The notes under the pieces: model-generated
The model's input: only the letters and a program-made list of their open reading frames with translations
Databases searched by the model: none
Told to the model about the DNA's origin: nothing
Source: JANXVR01 sp034667405
Lineage (GTDB): Bacteria; Actinomycetota; UBA4738; HRBIN12
Length of the DNA: 37,107 bases
Assembly (NCBI GenBank): GCA_034667405.1
Contig: JAXDJX010000001.1
Location: 1 to 37,107, forward strand
Direction of reading: 5' to 3'
Position numbers and translations under genes: made by a program
Part shown: piece after piece, positions 22,917 through 30,596 of the stretch
Position numbering within the stretch: the first letter of the stretch is position 1
How the letters are laid out: each line of letters starts with the position of its first letter

Positions 22917-22970
22917 TTCCGCCGCCTCGTAGCCTGTTCGGCCGAAACGACACATTGACCAAACGCGGAA

Positions 22971-23459
22971 ATGAGCTGTACAGTCCGCATCGCAAAGTCC
23001 TACGCGCAGGCAGGGGTCGCCCTCCCGCACTCCAGCCTGAACCGTCATCCCTTTGCGCCTCATCAGCGGGGCACCTCCGCAGGGCTGCTCGGCTACACCG
23101 GTGATCCGGAGGTCGCGAGCGAGGCGCAGGCAGAAGCCTTCGCCCAACTCCTGAGGAGGGGAGCCGAGGTGCGAGATCCCGAGCGTTGGGTGTGGAAGGC
23201 GGCCTTCAAGATCGCCGCGGGAGAGCTGAAGGCTGGCCGTCGGGCGACCCGTCGCGCTCTGCCGCGAACCGGATGGAACGCCGGTGACTACGACGCCTGG
23301 TGGCGACGACTGTTGGAGGCGCAGATCGGCTTCGTCCAGCCAACGAAGTGGGAGAGCGAGACGGTCGGCCGCCTCTGCTTCATCAACCCGCGCACGACGA
23401 TCGACAATGTGCGCGCCATTCTCGGCACGATGAATCAAGCAACGGCTACACATCGCTGA
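22971..23459 (+). pseudogene. Chimeric frame: sigma-factor piece joined to PLP decarboxylase end
   Basis: This 162-codon open frame joins two unrelated fragments. Residues about 43-92 (EVASEAQAEAFAQLLRRGAE, RDPERWVWKAAFKIAAGEL) resemble region 2 of an ECF sigma factor. Residues about 105-155 (DYDAWWRRLLEAQIGFVQPT, ETVGRLCFINPRTTIDNVRA) match the C-terminal end of PLP-dependent amino-acid decarboxylases. Neither part is complete: no sigma region 4 and no PLP-binding Lys. The first 40 residues are not protein-like. It is best read as debris fused by deletion, although the frame is open throughout. Confidence 0.6.
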
Positions 23460-23701
23460 AGCGCAACGACGGCGGCTGTCACGACCCAGGCCACCACCGA
23501 AAGCCTCGTCACGACGTTCGCAACACCGAGCAGTTTGCCGGCCACCCCGCCGCGTGGAACCGCGTAGTCCTTCGCCTGGAACGCGATCACCAGCCCAACA
23601 ATCGACGCGAACGCAAGCATTAGCGGTCCCCACGCACTCCAGGTTGCGCACGGATCCCATTCCAGTAGGCCCGGAATGCTGAGTTCGAGTTCGCTAGTCA
23701 T
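23435..23701 (-). CDS. Small two-helix membrane protein
   Basis: An 88-residue product from ATG 23701 with two hydrophobic segments, AWGPLMLAFASIVGLVIAF and LSVVAWVVTAAVVAL, and a short acidic, Trp-containing N terminus. The longer frame to 23830 is not natural. The 3' end overlaps the chimeric plus-strand frame by about 25 bp. The ribosome site is weak. Family unknown. Confidence 0.5.
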   Translation of the reverse strand: MTSELELSIPGLLEWDPCATWSAWGPLMLAFASIVGLVIAFQAKDYAVPRGGVAGKLLGVANVVTRLSVVAWVVTAAVVALQRCVAVA

Positions 23702-23789
23702 CGAGGGGATCTCGCCCCACCGGGTCGGCTCGTTCGACAACCGCTCCTTCGCCGTCGAAGGCAAAGGCGGCACATCCCCAAGACCCATC

Positions 23790-23960
23790 ACCCGTAGTAG
23801 AGGGCCTTGGAGATCTTGTGTTCGCGGCATACGTCGCGAACCGATCGGCGGCCCGGATCCCCGCGAGCACGATCTCGGTCTTCTGCTCGGGGGTGAACAC
23901 CCGGTAGGTGCGTTTCTTTTCGCCTAGGATCAGCCTCCGTCTGGCTGTGCGAGCGAGCAT
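23790..23960 (-). pseudogene. IS3-family OrfA remnant, frameshifted
   Basis: On the minus strand GEKKRTYRVFTPEQKTEIVL followed by AGIRAADR is the start of an IS3-family OrfA helix-turn-helix domain. In the next frame it continues SVRDVCREHKISKALYYG, the usual second half, and stops. One base change separates the halves. No orfB or inverted repeat remains nearby. It is a third IS3-type lineage in the window. Confidence 0.75.
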
Positions 23961-24225
23961 GATCCCCGAACCGTTCGGCTCAGGCAAGGGTCAACGTGGT
24001 AATCGAGTCGGCGTCACAGGGCTCACGGGCGGGCCAGGAGAACGGATTCGAACTCGAAAGACCCTTGTCGTCTGCGTGCTAATACCTCTTGCCAATAGAG
24101 TTCCATGCGCGAGCCGTCAAAGGCATCAGACGAAAGGCGTCCCGGAATCACGGGAATCCGTTCTGAGTGGGCCCAGCCCGCCGCGTTGACGCGGCCAGCC
24201 GGAGCTTTCTACCGGTCCACGATTC

Positions 24226-24804
24226 TTATTCCTGGGGCCCCAATACCTGAGCGGTGTGTCGTGCGCACAGGCAAATCCCGATCACCACACCTGGTACGAC
24301 CACGTAGCTCCAAGTGTCGACAGCAATGGCGCTGCACCCGACAGATGAGCATCGTTTGACCACCGCTTGGCGGCCGCTCCACCCCTTGGATTCCAGCTGG
24401 TCTAGGTCTTCGGCTCGATACACGCGACCGCCCCGCGTCCTGATGGACGGGACCTCGCCGGCCTCGGCAAGCGATCGGAGCCGCTCCGGCGTGACCCCGA
24501 GCCGCCGCGCTGCGGCGCCAGCCGCCATGAGCTGTAGGAAGGCCTCCTCCCCGCTGAGTCCGGCTATGGCCGCTGCCCTTCGCAGGAAACCGCGCTCGCG
24601 CGAGCCCGCTCGGGCGCTCACTGACGCGGCCTCAGGGGTCTCCTCGGGTCCTGCTCGCAACCGGTGCAGTTGCTCGATGACCCAGCCGGGGATCGCCAGA
24701 CGGCCCGTTGATGCGGCCTCTGGATAAGCTTTCTTGACTTTCTCAGCAAAGCCCTCAAGCGTTGGGATGGAACCGGTCTCGGTGCTTTCTTCAGGGATCA
24801 ACAA
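24226..24804 (-). CDS. MerR/excisionase-like protein with C2CH zinc module
   Basis: A product of about 193 residues. A central helix-turn-helix of MerR/excisionase type reads AARRLGVTPERLRSLAEAGE, then VPSIRTRGGRVYRAEDLDQL. The C terminus (CSSVGCS ... GICLCARHTAQVL) repeats the Cys-Cys...Cys-His module of the small proteins at 761 and 1206. The start is unsure: the frame is open to 25101, but upstream of about 24804 it overlaps the leader and gene at 24872, so I take the TTG near 24804 as a limit. A phage- or element-type DNA-binding role is likely; the target is unknown. Confidence 0.65.
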   Translation of the reverse strand: MLIPEESTETGSIPTLEGFAEKVKKAYPEAASTGRLAIPGWVIEQLHRLRAGPEETPEAASVSARAGSRERGFLRRAAAIAGLSGEEAFLQLMAAGAAARRLGVTPERLRSLAEAGEVPSIRTRGGRVYRAEDLDQLESKGWSGRQAVVKRCSSVGCSAIAVDTWSYVVVPGVVIGICLCARHTAQVLGPQE

Positions 24805-24871
24805 CCCATTGTATCGCAATAGTTGCGAGTCTGGGGGTCCAAGTCGCCATCTGCAGTAGGAGGTGATGCAT

Positions 24872-25042
24872 ATGGAGAAACGTGAGATCGAGCTTCCAAC
24901 GAAAGGGAGCTCCGGAGAGGACGACCTCGAGATCGTCCTCTTGGACGTTTGGTGGCTTGGCCCATTCGTATCGACGCCCGCCGGAATCCGGGTCACGCGG
25001 GTCCGATTGAGTGCAGTGCTACCGCTAAGGAGGGAACCTTGA
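24872..25042 (+). CDS. 56-residue hypothetical protein
   Basis: AGGAGGTG ends 6 bases before ATG 24872, a near-perfect ribosome site. The 56-residue product is acidic and then hydrophobic (SSGEDDLEIVLLDVWWLGPF, VSTPAGIRVTRVRLSAVLPL). The stop TGA shares its last base with the next ATG (TGATG at 25040-25044), so translation is coupled to the HTH gene at 25042. It diverges from the MerR-like gene. No family recognised. Confidence 0.65.
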   Translation: MEKREIELPTKGSSGEDDLEIVLLDVWWLGPFVSTPAGIRVTRVRLSAVLPLRREP

Positions 25043-25344
25043 TGAATGACCGAGAGGTAAACGCCGAAGGTCGCCCCGTCAGGGCGATCAGTAAGCGGCA
25101 ACGAGAAGCGATCGAATGGTTGGCCTCAGGTCGCACCGTCGATCAAGTCGCGAACCTGATCCACGTGTCACCCGCGCTCGTCTCGCGGTGGAAGCGAGAG
25201 GACCTGCTGTTCCGGGTCGTTCTGGAGACAAGGAAATCCGATCCGAGCCCGGCGCAAGTGGATCTCTTGGACTTGGTAGTCCAAATGCTGGATCGTCCTG
25301 ACCAGGGTCAACCTTGGTCGAGCGAACAGAGCGAGGAGGACTGA
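25042..25344 (+). CDS. Helix-turn-helix protein, first of a tandem pair
   Basis: A 100-residue protein. Residues 16-58 form a helix-turn-helix (SKRQREAIEWLASGRTVDQV, ANLIHVSPALVSRWKRED), followed by a helical segment (SPAQVDLLDLVVQMLDR) and a polar tail. The pattern is that of transposase or phage terminase-small-subunit DNA-binding domains. The next gene is a longer paralogue with the same order (HTH, FRxxLxxxR, AxVDxLxxL). It is translated from a start overlapping the stop of the 56-residue gene. Confidence 0.7.
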   Translation: MNDREVNAEGRPVRAISKRQREAIEWLASGRTVDQVANLIHVSPALVSRWKREDLLFRVVLETRKSDPSPAQVDLLDLVVQMLDRPDQGQPWSSEQSEED

Positions 25345-25346
25345 AA

Positions 25347-25778
25347 ATGGACAAGGAACGTTCCGACGACAAAGAGTTGGATCGCCGCCCGGCTGAAGGT
25401 TCACTGGAGGCGGGTCCGCCCACGCATGGACTCTCTGACAAGAAACTTCGATCGGTAGAGATGCTCGTGGCCGGGGTCGCGCCGGGCGTCGTCGCAAAGA
25501 GGATAGGGATCTCCCGCGAGACGCTCTGGCGATGGAGGAACGAGCATGCGTTTCGCGAGCATCTTCAACGTCTCCGGCTCGAATTCCACGCCGCTCGCGT
25601 CGATCGGCTCTGGAATCTCACGGACCGCTCGCTAGACGTCGTGGAGCAGCACCTCGAAGAAGGCAATCTTCAGGCGGCCAACATCTTGCTTCGACTCGCT
25701 CAGCTCAATCCGAGTGATCCGGTGTCGAGCGGACCCACAGAAGGCGAGGTGCCTGTCCTCGGTTCGGACGAAGATTGA
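25347..25778 (+). CDS. Helix-turn-helix protein, second of a tandem pair
   Basis: A 143-residue protein. ATG 25347 follows GAGGAGGA by 6 bases. The HTH is LSDKKLRSVEMLVAGVAPGV, then VAKRIGISRETLWRWRNEHA; a helical part follows (FHAARVDRLWNLTDRSLDVV, EQHLEEGNLQAANILLRL), as in phage terminase small subunits and IS-derived HTH proteins. It lies 2 bases behind its paralogue. Four CCGTTRC motifs and a strong hairpin directly downstream are possible binding sites for this pair; that is inference. Confidence 0.72.
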   Translation: MDKERSDDKELDRRPAEGSLEAGPPTHGLSDKKLRSVEMLVAGVAPGVVAKRIGISRETLWRWRNEHAFREHLQRLRLEFHAARVDRLWNLTDRSLDVVEQHLEEGNLQAANILLRLAQLNPSDPVSSGPTEGEVPVLGSDED

Positions 25779-25784
25779 TGCAAA

Positions 25785-25860
25785 CCGTTGCAATCCGTTG
25801 CGTCCGGATCGCCGGATACTCCCGCGGTGAACCCGTTACCAGACGGGGGAAATCCGTTAC
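25785..25860. repeat. Four CCGTTRC direct repeats
   Basis: CCGTTGC occurs at 25785-25791 and 25795-25801, CCGTTAC at 25833-25839 and 25854-25860, all in the same direction within 76 bp after the HTH operon. Centre distances are 10, 38 and 21 bases. They could be sites for the HTH proteins or part of an element end; seven-base motifs can also arise by chance. Confidence 0.4.
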
Positions 25861-25890
25861 CGAAACAGGATGCACGCACCCGCTGACCTG

Positions 25891-25922
25891 CCAGGTCGGG
25901 GATTTCTACCGCCCCGACCTGG
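25891..25922. terminator. Strong hairpin downstream of the HTH operon
   Basis: CCAGGTCGGGG (25891-25901) pairs perfectly with CCCCGACCTGG (25912-25922), leaving a 10-base loop. No T-tract follows on the plus strand, so it may act as an RNA-stabilising or Rho-associated structure rather than a classical intrinsic terminator. It lies between the operon end (25778) and tRNA-Asp on the other strand. Confidence 0.55.
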
Positions 25923-25965
25923 CCAGCGGTTCCCGAGGGAACCCCTGCGGCCCTTTCGGACCTCG

Positions 25966-26041
25966 CGCGCCCGACGGGCTTCGATCCCGCGATCTCCGCC
26001 TTGACAGGGCGGTGAGGACGGCCAGACTCCTCTACAGGCGC
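25966..26041 (-). tRNA. tRNA-Asp (GTC)
   Basis: All four arms can be drawn on the minus strand. The acceptor GCGCCTG pairs with CGGGCGC, the D stem GAGG with CCTC, and the anticodon stem CCGCC with GGCGG around the loop CTGTCAA (anticodon GTC). The T stem GCGGG pairs with CCCGT around ATCGAAG, and the discriminator is G as in tRNA-Asp. No CCA is encoded. Position 54 is A instead of the nearly universal T, and D-loop position 21 is also unusual, so the gene could be a degenerate copy. Confidence 0.65.
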
Positions 26042-26106
26042 GTATATGCGGTGCAACGGCGCTGGTCACGCCGGTGATGCGGGCATTGCCTGGTACTTGT
26101 GGAGCG

Positions 26107-26179
26107 TGCCCCCAACGGGATTCGAACCCGTGCTTCCGCCTTGAAAGGGCGGCGTCCTAGGCCGCTAGACGATGGGGGC
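26107..26179 (-). tRNA. tRNA-Glu (TTC)
   Basis: The acceptor is GCCCCCA at the 5' end with TGGGGGC at the 3' end. The anticodon arm is CCGCC-CTTTCAA-GGCGG with anticodon TTC, and the T arm is ACGGG-TTCGAAT-CCCGT. The discriminator is A and no CCA is encoded. All arms are intact. It marks the border between the accessory half and the housekeeping half of the window. Confidence 0.95.
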
Positions 26180-26237
26180 GGGTTCACCTCCTGCCGGGAG
26201 CAGCCGGGCAAGTATAGCGACGGGCGAGCCCGCCCCG

Positions 26238-26564
26238 TCACCGACGTTGCAACTGGTCTCCCGTGCGCAGCCCCGATCCAGCGGGCGCCTCCAAGATGTG
26301 GGTGGCTCGCGCGCGCCGAACCCACCACCGTCCGGGCGGCACGAGCCGCACCTCGACGGCCCGGAACGACCCGTCGAGGAAGACCACGTCCAGCCCGAAC
26401 CGCATCCCGACGGTGTGGATGCTGTGACAGTTGAGGAACAGCATCCCCGTGCAGGCCGGGAGGCCTCGGCGCCCGAGCAGTCCGCGCAAGCGATCACGCG
26501 CCCTGCTCGGAACCTCCACGACCCACTCGACGCCGCGCGGATCCACCAGGATGAGCGTGTCCAC
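26238..26564 (-). CDS. DUF192 family protein
   Basis: A 108-residue protein of the DUF192 family. The key stretch is LRGLLGRRGLPACTGMLFLN, then CHSIHTVGMRFGLDVVFLDG, with the conserved H-T-x-G-M-x-F-x-L-D-V-x-F motif. The family forms a small beta-barrel and is often exported, but this copy has no signal peptide. The start GTG 26564 lacks a strong ribosome site. It lies between tRNA-Glu and the alpha/beta hydrolase on the same strand, with 30 bp to the latter. Biochemical role unknown. Confidence 0.85.
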   Translation of the reverse strand: MDTLILVDPRGVEWVVEVPSRARDRLRGLLGRRGLPACTGMLFLNCHSIHTVGMRFGLDVVFLDGSFRAVEVRLVPPGRWWVRRARATHILEAPAGSGLRTGDQLQRR

Positions 26565-26594
26565 GGACCGAGCCTATCGGTCAGGACCGACGCA

Positions 26595-27413
26595 CTAGAG
26601 GTGCCGCTCCACCAGGCTCTTGATGAACGGGTTCAGGATGTCATGCGTGTGGCCGTAGATCGAGCAGTGACCCATCCCGTCGAAATGGTGGAGCTCGCCG
26701 GCCCCGGCCATCTCGGCCAGCTCGACCCCGTCCTGCGGGGGTGCCTGTACGTCTTCCCCGAACGCGATGACATGCAGCGGGACCATGCAGTTCGGCAACC
26801 GGTCTCGCTGATCGAACCGAAGGCTCACGTCCCATTGCGGGATCAGAGAATCCTCGTGGTCATCGAGCGCCATGTACTCGATGAGGTCGGCGCGGAGCTT
26901 CGGCCACAGTTCCCGGTCACCCAGGACCTTGGCGGGGTACATGAACGCCGCATAGTGGGTGACGGCCATCATCCCGTCCAATCGCCCCCCGGCCTTGCGG
27001 AAATCGATCTCCGCCGCCTGGTAGTCCCAGCCCCATTCGATGCTGGCGGCGCCGGACCCCATGACGATGGCGCAGCGCAGGAGATCGGGACGCATCAACG
27101 CCACCTCCTGCACGATCGCGCTGCCGAACGACAGCCCCACCAGGCTCACCGGGGGCGTGCAGACCGCTTCGATAAGTTCGATGACGTCCTGTGCGAAGGC
27201 CTCCATCGGCCAGGGCATGTCTTCGTAACTCTCCGTGGTCCCGACGCCACGATTGTCGAACGTCGTGTTGCGGAAGTCCTTCTTGAAGAAGGGCATCTGA
27301 TACTTGTGCCACGCCGAGCCGGGGTCACCTCCGCCGGCAACCCAGACGATGTCCGGGCCCTCTCCGAACTGCTCGTAATGGATGTTCGCGCCGGTTCCTT
27401 TTAGTTGTCCCAT
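26595..27413 (-). CDS. Alpha/beta hydrolase
   Basis: A 272-residue alpha/beta-hydrolase-fold enzyme. The oxyanion region is VWVAGGGDPGSAW, the strand before it DNRGVGTTES, the nucleophile elbow GLSFGS (Ser near residue 95), and the C-terminal His lies in GMGHCSIYGH. The acid is probably in the segment VIAFGEDVQAP. The substrate cannot be told. The ATG stands two bases after the discriminator of tRNA-Lys on the same strand, so any ribosome site would lie inside the tRNA gene; maturation of the tRNA would leave an almost leaderless mRNA. Confidence 0.88.
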   Translation of the reverse strand: MGQLKGTGANIHYEQFGEGPDIVWVAGGGDPGSAWHKYQMPFFKKDFRNTTFDNRGVGTTESYEDMPWPMEAFAQDVIELIEAVCTPPVSLVGLSFGSAIVQEVALMRPDLLRCAIVMGSGAASIEWGWDYQAAEIDFRKAGGRLDGMMAVTHYAAFMYPAKVLGDRELWPKLRADLIEYMALDDHEDSLIPQWDVSLRFDQRDRLPNCMVPLHVIAFGEDVQAPPQDGVELAEMAGAGELHHFDGMGHCSIYGHTHDILNPFIKSLVERHL

Positions 27414-27414
27414 G

Positions 27415-27486
27415 TGGGCCGGGGAGGGATCGAACCTCCGACACGAGGGTTAAAAGCCCCCTGCTCTACCACTGAGCTACCGGCCC
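27415..27486 (-). tRNA. tRNA-Lys (TTT)
   Basis: The acceptor GGGCCGG pairs with CCGGCCC. The D arm is GCTCAGTGGTAGAGC, the anticodon arm GGGGG-CTTTTAA-CCCTC gives anticodon TTT, and the T arm is GGAGG-TTCGATC-CCTCC. The discriminator is A and no CCA is encoded. The next base and the ATG of the alpha/beta hydrolase gene follow at once. Confidence 0.95.
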
Positions 27487-27584
27487 CAGCGGGAGGGATT
27501 GTAGGCAACGGCGGCTGGGCGTGCTCGTCACACGGTCACCCCCTGGCGGCATGAGCTCACAAGACATCTGGATGGAGGCGAACC

Positions 27585-28331
27585 ATGGGACGTACAGGCA
27601 CGCTCGTGTTGGCCGCGGTGCTCGGCATCGCGGGGGGATTCGGGGGTTCATGGATCGGGCGTGAACACTCGGCGGACCATCCAACCACCGCCGGCCTTTC
27701 CCGCACGGTCACGGTGAGTTCGACGGCGGCCATCGGTTCGACTCCCGACGAAGCAACCATCTCCCTGCAGGTGTCCACCGACGACGCCGATAGCGGTGCT
27801 GCTTACGCGCAGAACCAGAGCGACGCGGCCGCGGTGGTCAAGGCGCTCGAGGCCGACGGCGTCGCGAAGCGGGACATCAAGACCACGGACATCAATCTCT
27901 ATCCCCACACCGTCGACCGGAACACGCCGAACGAGCAGACCATCTACACCGCCTCCGAGACGCTCACCGGCGTGCTTCACGATCTGGACACGGTCGGCAC
28001 CACCATCGCGCATGCCATCGCTGCCGGATCGGATCGGCTGCAAGAGGTGACATTCGGTGTGAGCGACACGGCTTTGGCCCGTGAGAAGGCACTCTCGAGT
28101 GCGGTGGCGGGTGCGCGCGCGAAGGCCGACACGCTCGCTCAGGCAGCCGGATCCGACGTGACAGGCGTGGTCCGCATCCAGGAAGGCAACGTTCGAACGT
28201 CGCCGTATACATACCGCGAGCAAGCGTTCCGCGGGCTCGTCGCGTCGCCGGGTACGCTCGATGCAGCGATCGTCGCGCCGCACCAGGTCACGACGCAGGT
28301 CACGGTCACGGTGGTCTGGGCGATCAGCTAG
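27585..28331 (+). CDS. SIMPL domain (DUF541) secreted protein
   Basis: A 248-residue protein with an N-terminal signal or anchor (TLVLAAVLGIAGGFGGSW). The SIMPL/DUF541 domain follows: TVSSTAAIGSTPDEATISLQ, QSDAAAVVKALEADGVAKRD, IKTTDINLYP, then EKALSSAVAGARAKADTLAQ. The family forms periplasmic or extracytoplasmic oligomers; some members affect stress resistance. GGAGG precedes the ATG by 8 bases. The 3' end overlaps the stop of nadE on the other strand by 4 bp. Confidence 0.9.
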   Translation: MGRTGTLVLAAVLGIAGGFGGSWIGREHSADHPTTAGLSRTVTVSSTAAIGSTPDEATISLQVSTDDADSGAAYAQNQSDAAAVVKALEADGVAKRDIKTTDINLYPHTVDRNTPNEQTIYTASETLTGVLHDLDTVGTTIAHAIAAGSDRLQEVTFGVSDTALAREKALSSAVAGARAKADTLAQAAGSDVTGVVRIQEGNVRTSPYTYREQAFRGLVASPGTLDAAIVAPHQVTTQVTVTVVWAIS

Positions 28332-29941
28332 CCCGGGTACCGGTTGGTGATGGGGAGGCGCCGGTCTTTCCCGAACGCCTTCGGCGTGATCTTCACCCCG
28401 GGCGCGGCCTGTCGGCGTTTGTACTCGGCGCGGTCGATGAGCGCGATGACGCGGGCCACCGTCGCGAAGTCGTGGCCGGCGGCGACGATCTCCTCCTCGC
28501 TCAGATCGTCCTCGACGTAGCGCTCGATGATGGGATCCAGGGCGTCGTAGGGCGGCAACGAATCCGTGTCCTTCTGATCGGGTCGGAGTTCGGCGCTCGG
28601 GGGTTTGGTCAGGATCCGTGACGGGATCGGGCCATCCCCGGGGCCCTGGGCGTTGCGCCAGGCACAGAGGTCGTAGACGAGCGTCTTGGGTACGTCCTTG
28701 ATGGGCGCGTAGCCGCCCGCCATGTCGCCGTAGAGGGTGGAGTAGCCGACGGCGTACTCGGACTTGTTCCCGGGGGCCAGGACCATCGCACCGGTGGCAT
28801 TGGACACGGCCATGAGGATGTTCCCGCGGATCCTCGCCTGGAGGTTCTCGGCTGCGAGACCCTCCGTCGCATCGAACGACTTCAGCAGCGGTGCGAACGC
28901 ATCCACGACGCCGGAGATCGGAACCACGTCCAGACGCACTCCGAGCCGGCGCGCGCACTCCTCGGCATCCGTCTGGCTCTCCGGGGAGGAATACACCGAG
29001 GGCATCGCGAGGACGTGGACGGCCTCGGGACCGAACGCATCCGCGGCGATCGTGGCAACCAATGCGGAGTCGACACCCCCGGAGAGCCCCAGCACCACGT
29101 CGGAGAACGCGTTCTTGCGTACGTAGTCCTGCGTCCCCAGCAGGAGCGCGCGGTAGACCTCCTCGGCATCGGTGGGCCACGGATGGTTCTGCGTCACGAC
29201 GGACGCTGCACTTCCGCCAACATCTATATCCACGATGAACAAGGCCTCTTCGAACATCGGGGCTCGACCGACGACGGTTCCGTCAGGAGCCATCACCATC
29301 GAACCTCCGTCGAAAACCAGTTCGTCCTGGCCGCCGACCGCGTTGACATAGAGGATCCACGCGCCGGTCTCGTGCGCTCGTGCTCTGAGCACCTCTTCGC
29401 GTTCGCCGATCTTGCCGTGGTGATAGGGAGAGCCGTTGATATTCACGACGAGCGGCAGGCCGACGTACTCATCGAAGGGCAGGCCGGGATGCCACCCGTC
29501 CTCACAGACGGAGAGCCCGGCCGGGGTCTCGCCGATCGTGACGCGGGAACCCGATGTCCCGGGCGTGAAGTACCGGCGTTCGTCGAACACGCCGTAATTG
29601 GGGAGCTGCGCCTTGTGATAGCGGGCCTCGACGCGCCCGTCGCGAAGGAACGCCGCTGCGTTGTAGAGCCCCGCCTTGTCCCGATCGACGAATCCGGTGA
29701 TGACATCGCAGACGCCCGCGGTCGCCGCAGCGAGTGCGTCAACCGCTGCCAGCCCATCCCGAACGAACTCCGGACGAAGGACCAGGTCCTCGGGCGGGTA
29801 CCCGGTGATCGCGAGTTCAGGGAAGCAGATGGCGTCGGCGCCGCGAGCTGCCGCCCGGATGGCCCATTCGGTCATCAACGCGACGTTGCCGTCCAGATCC
29901 CCGACGGTGGTGTTGATCTGACCGAGTGCGATGACGGGCAT
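28328..29941 (-). CDS. nadE: NAD+ synthase, glutamine-dependent
   Basis: A 537-residue two-domain enzyme that makes NAD from deamido-NAD, ATP and glutamine. The N-terminal nitrilase-type glutaminase has the triad Glu42 (FPELAITGYPPEDL), Lys110 (YHKAQLPNYG) and Cys146 (SVCEDGW). The C-terminal synthetase has the PP-loop LSGGVDSALV (287-295) and the GNKSEYAVGYSTLYGDMAGG segment. Length is close to the shorter bacterial type (about 540-580). The ribosome site before ATG 29941 is weak. All catalytic residues are present. Confidence 0.96.
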   Translation of the reverse strand: MPVIALGQINTTVGDLDGNVALMTEWAIRAAARGADAICFPELAITGYPPEDLVLRPEFVRDGLAAVDALAAATAGVCDVITGFVDRDKAGLYNAAAFLRDGRVEARYHKAQLPNYGVFDERRYFTPGTSGSRVTIGETPAGLSVCEDGWHPGLPFDEYVGLPLVVNINGSPYHHGKIGEREEVLRARAHETGAWILYVNAVGGQDELVFDGGSMVMAPDGTVVGRAPMFEEALFIVDIDVGGSAASVVTQNHPWPTDAEEVYRALLLGTQDYVRKNAFSDVVLGLSGGVDSALVATIAADAFGPEAVHVLAMPSVYSSPESQTDAEECARRLGVRLDVVPISGVVDAFAPLLKSFDATEGLAAENLQARIRGNILMAVSNATGAMVLAPGNKSEYAVGYSTLYGDMAGGYAPIKDVPKTLVYDLCAWRNAQGPGDGPIPSRILTKPPSAELRPDQKDTDSLPPYDALDPIIERYVEDDLSEEEIVAAGHDFATVARVIALIDRAEYKRRQAAPGVKITPKAFGKDRRLPITNRYPG

Positions 29942-29991
29942 AGCTGAAGCCTAGACGAGAAGAAGGATGTGCAGGCGTGGGCCGACGGTCG

Positions 29992-30465
29992 TTACTCGGT
30001 CCCGCCGATATCCACGTTGTAGGCCTCCCAGACCAGGTCGGCACCACGCTGGCGATGTTTCACCACGAGGCCGATGAACCGCTGGAGATCGTCGCGAGCC
30101 GTCTCGAGCGACCATTCGCCGTCTTCGGTGATGTCCGTGGATTCGAGCCGAAGGACCATCGCTTCGACGGCGAGGCCGATGGAAGGATGCTCGCCCTGGA
30201 GCCGCTGGATGTTGCCCACCAGACGCGGAGAACGCTCGGTGATCTCCTCATAGAGACCGCCTGGCTTCTCCGTCACGATGACGTGCTGCTCCCACGCGTC
30301 GCGAACGCCCGTCATCTCTTTGCGGACCTGTTCGGTCCAGCCCGGGATGCGGCCAGCCGCAGGCGAGGAGATGGATTCCTCCAGATGCACGATGGTGTCG
30401 TGAAGGGTGGCGCGCCGGCGTTTCGCGGCTTCCAGCGCGGGGGTGAGTTCGTCCTTGGGCTCCAT
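29992..30465 (-). CDS. Hemerythrin-like helical protein
   Basis: ATG 30465 is chosen because the 36 residues before it are Arg-rich and not natural. The 157-residue product is fully helical: TLHDTIVHLEESIS, RDAWEQHVIVTEKPGGLYEE, GEHPSIGLAVEAMVLRLE, then DLQRFIGLVVKHRQRGADLV and WEAYNVDIGG. His and Glu occur at positions like those in HHE hemerythrin proteins, and the HRQRGADLVWEAY end is found in actinobacterial members. An iron-binding role is likely but the ligands are not certain. Confidence 0.65.
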   Translation of the reverse strand: MEPKDELTPALEAAKRRRATLHDTIVHLEESISSPAAGRIPGWTEQVRKEMTGVRDAWEQHVIVTEKPGGLYEEITERSPRLVGNIQRLQGEHPSIGLAVEAMVLRLESTDITEDGEWSLETARDDLQRFIGLVVKHRQRGADLVWEAYNVDIGGTE

Positions 30466-30596
30466 CTGTGCACGGTACGCCCTCCCTCCCGTGGTGCGCA
30501 AACGCGCACCGATGGGAGCGAAGGGCCGATCGGATCGAACCCTTGACTGGCCTCGCCCGTATACCCTGCACATTCGGACCTCTGGGGAGGGAACCT

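Noticed and set aside
24030..24115. tRNA-like sequence on the minus strand with GTTCGAATCC
   Set aside because: The T stem has mismatches, the base before the anticodon is not T and no acceptor stem forms; at best a decayed tRNA piece.
26172..27404. 410-codon plus frame
   Set aside because: It runs opposite the DUF192 and hydrolase genes, which have clear domains.
27648..29180. 510-codon minus frame over the SIMPL gene and nadE
   Set aside because: Arg/Gly-rich shadow frame common in high-GC DNA; the real genes there are well supported.
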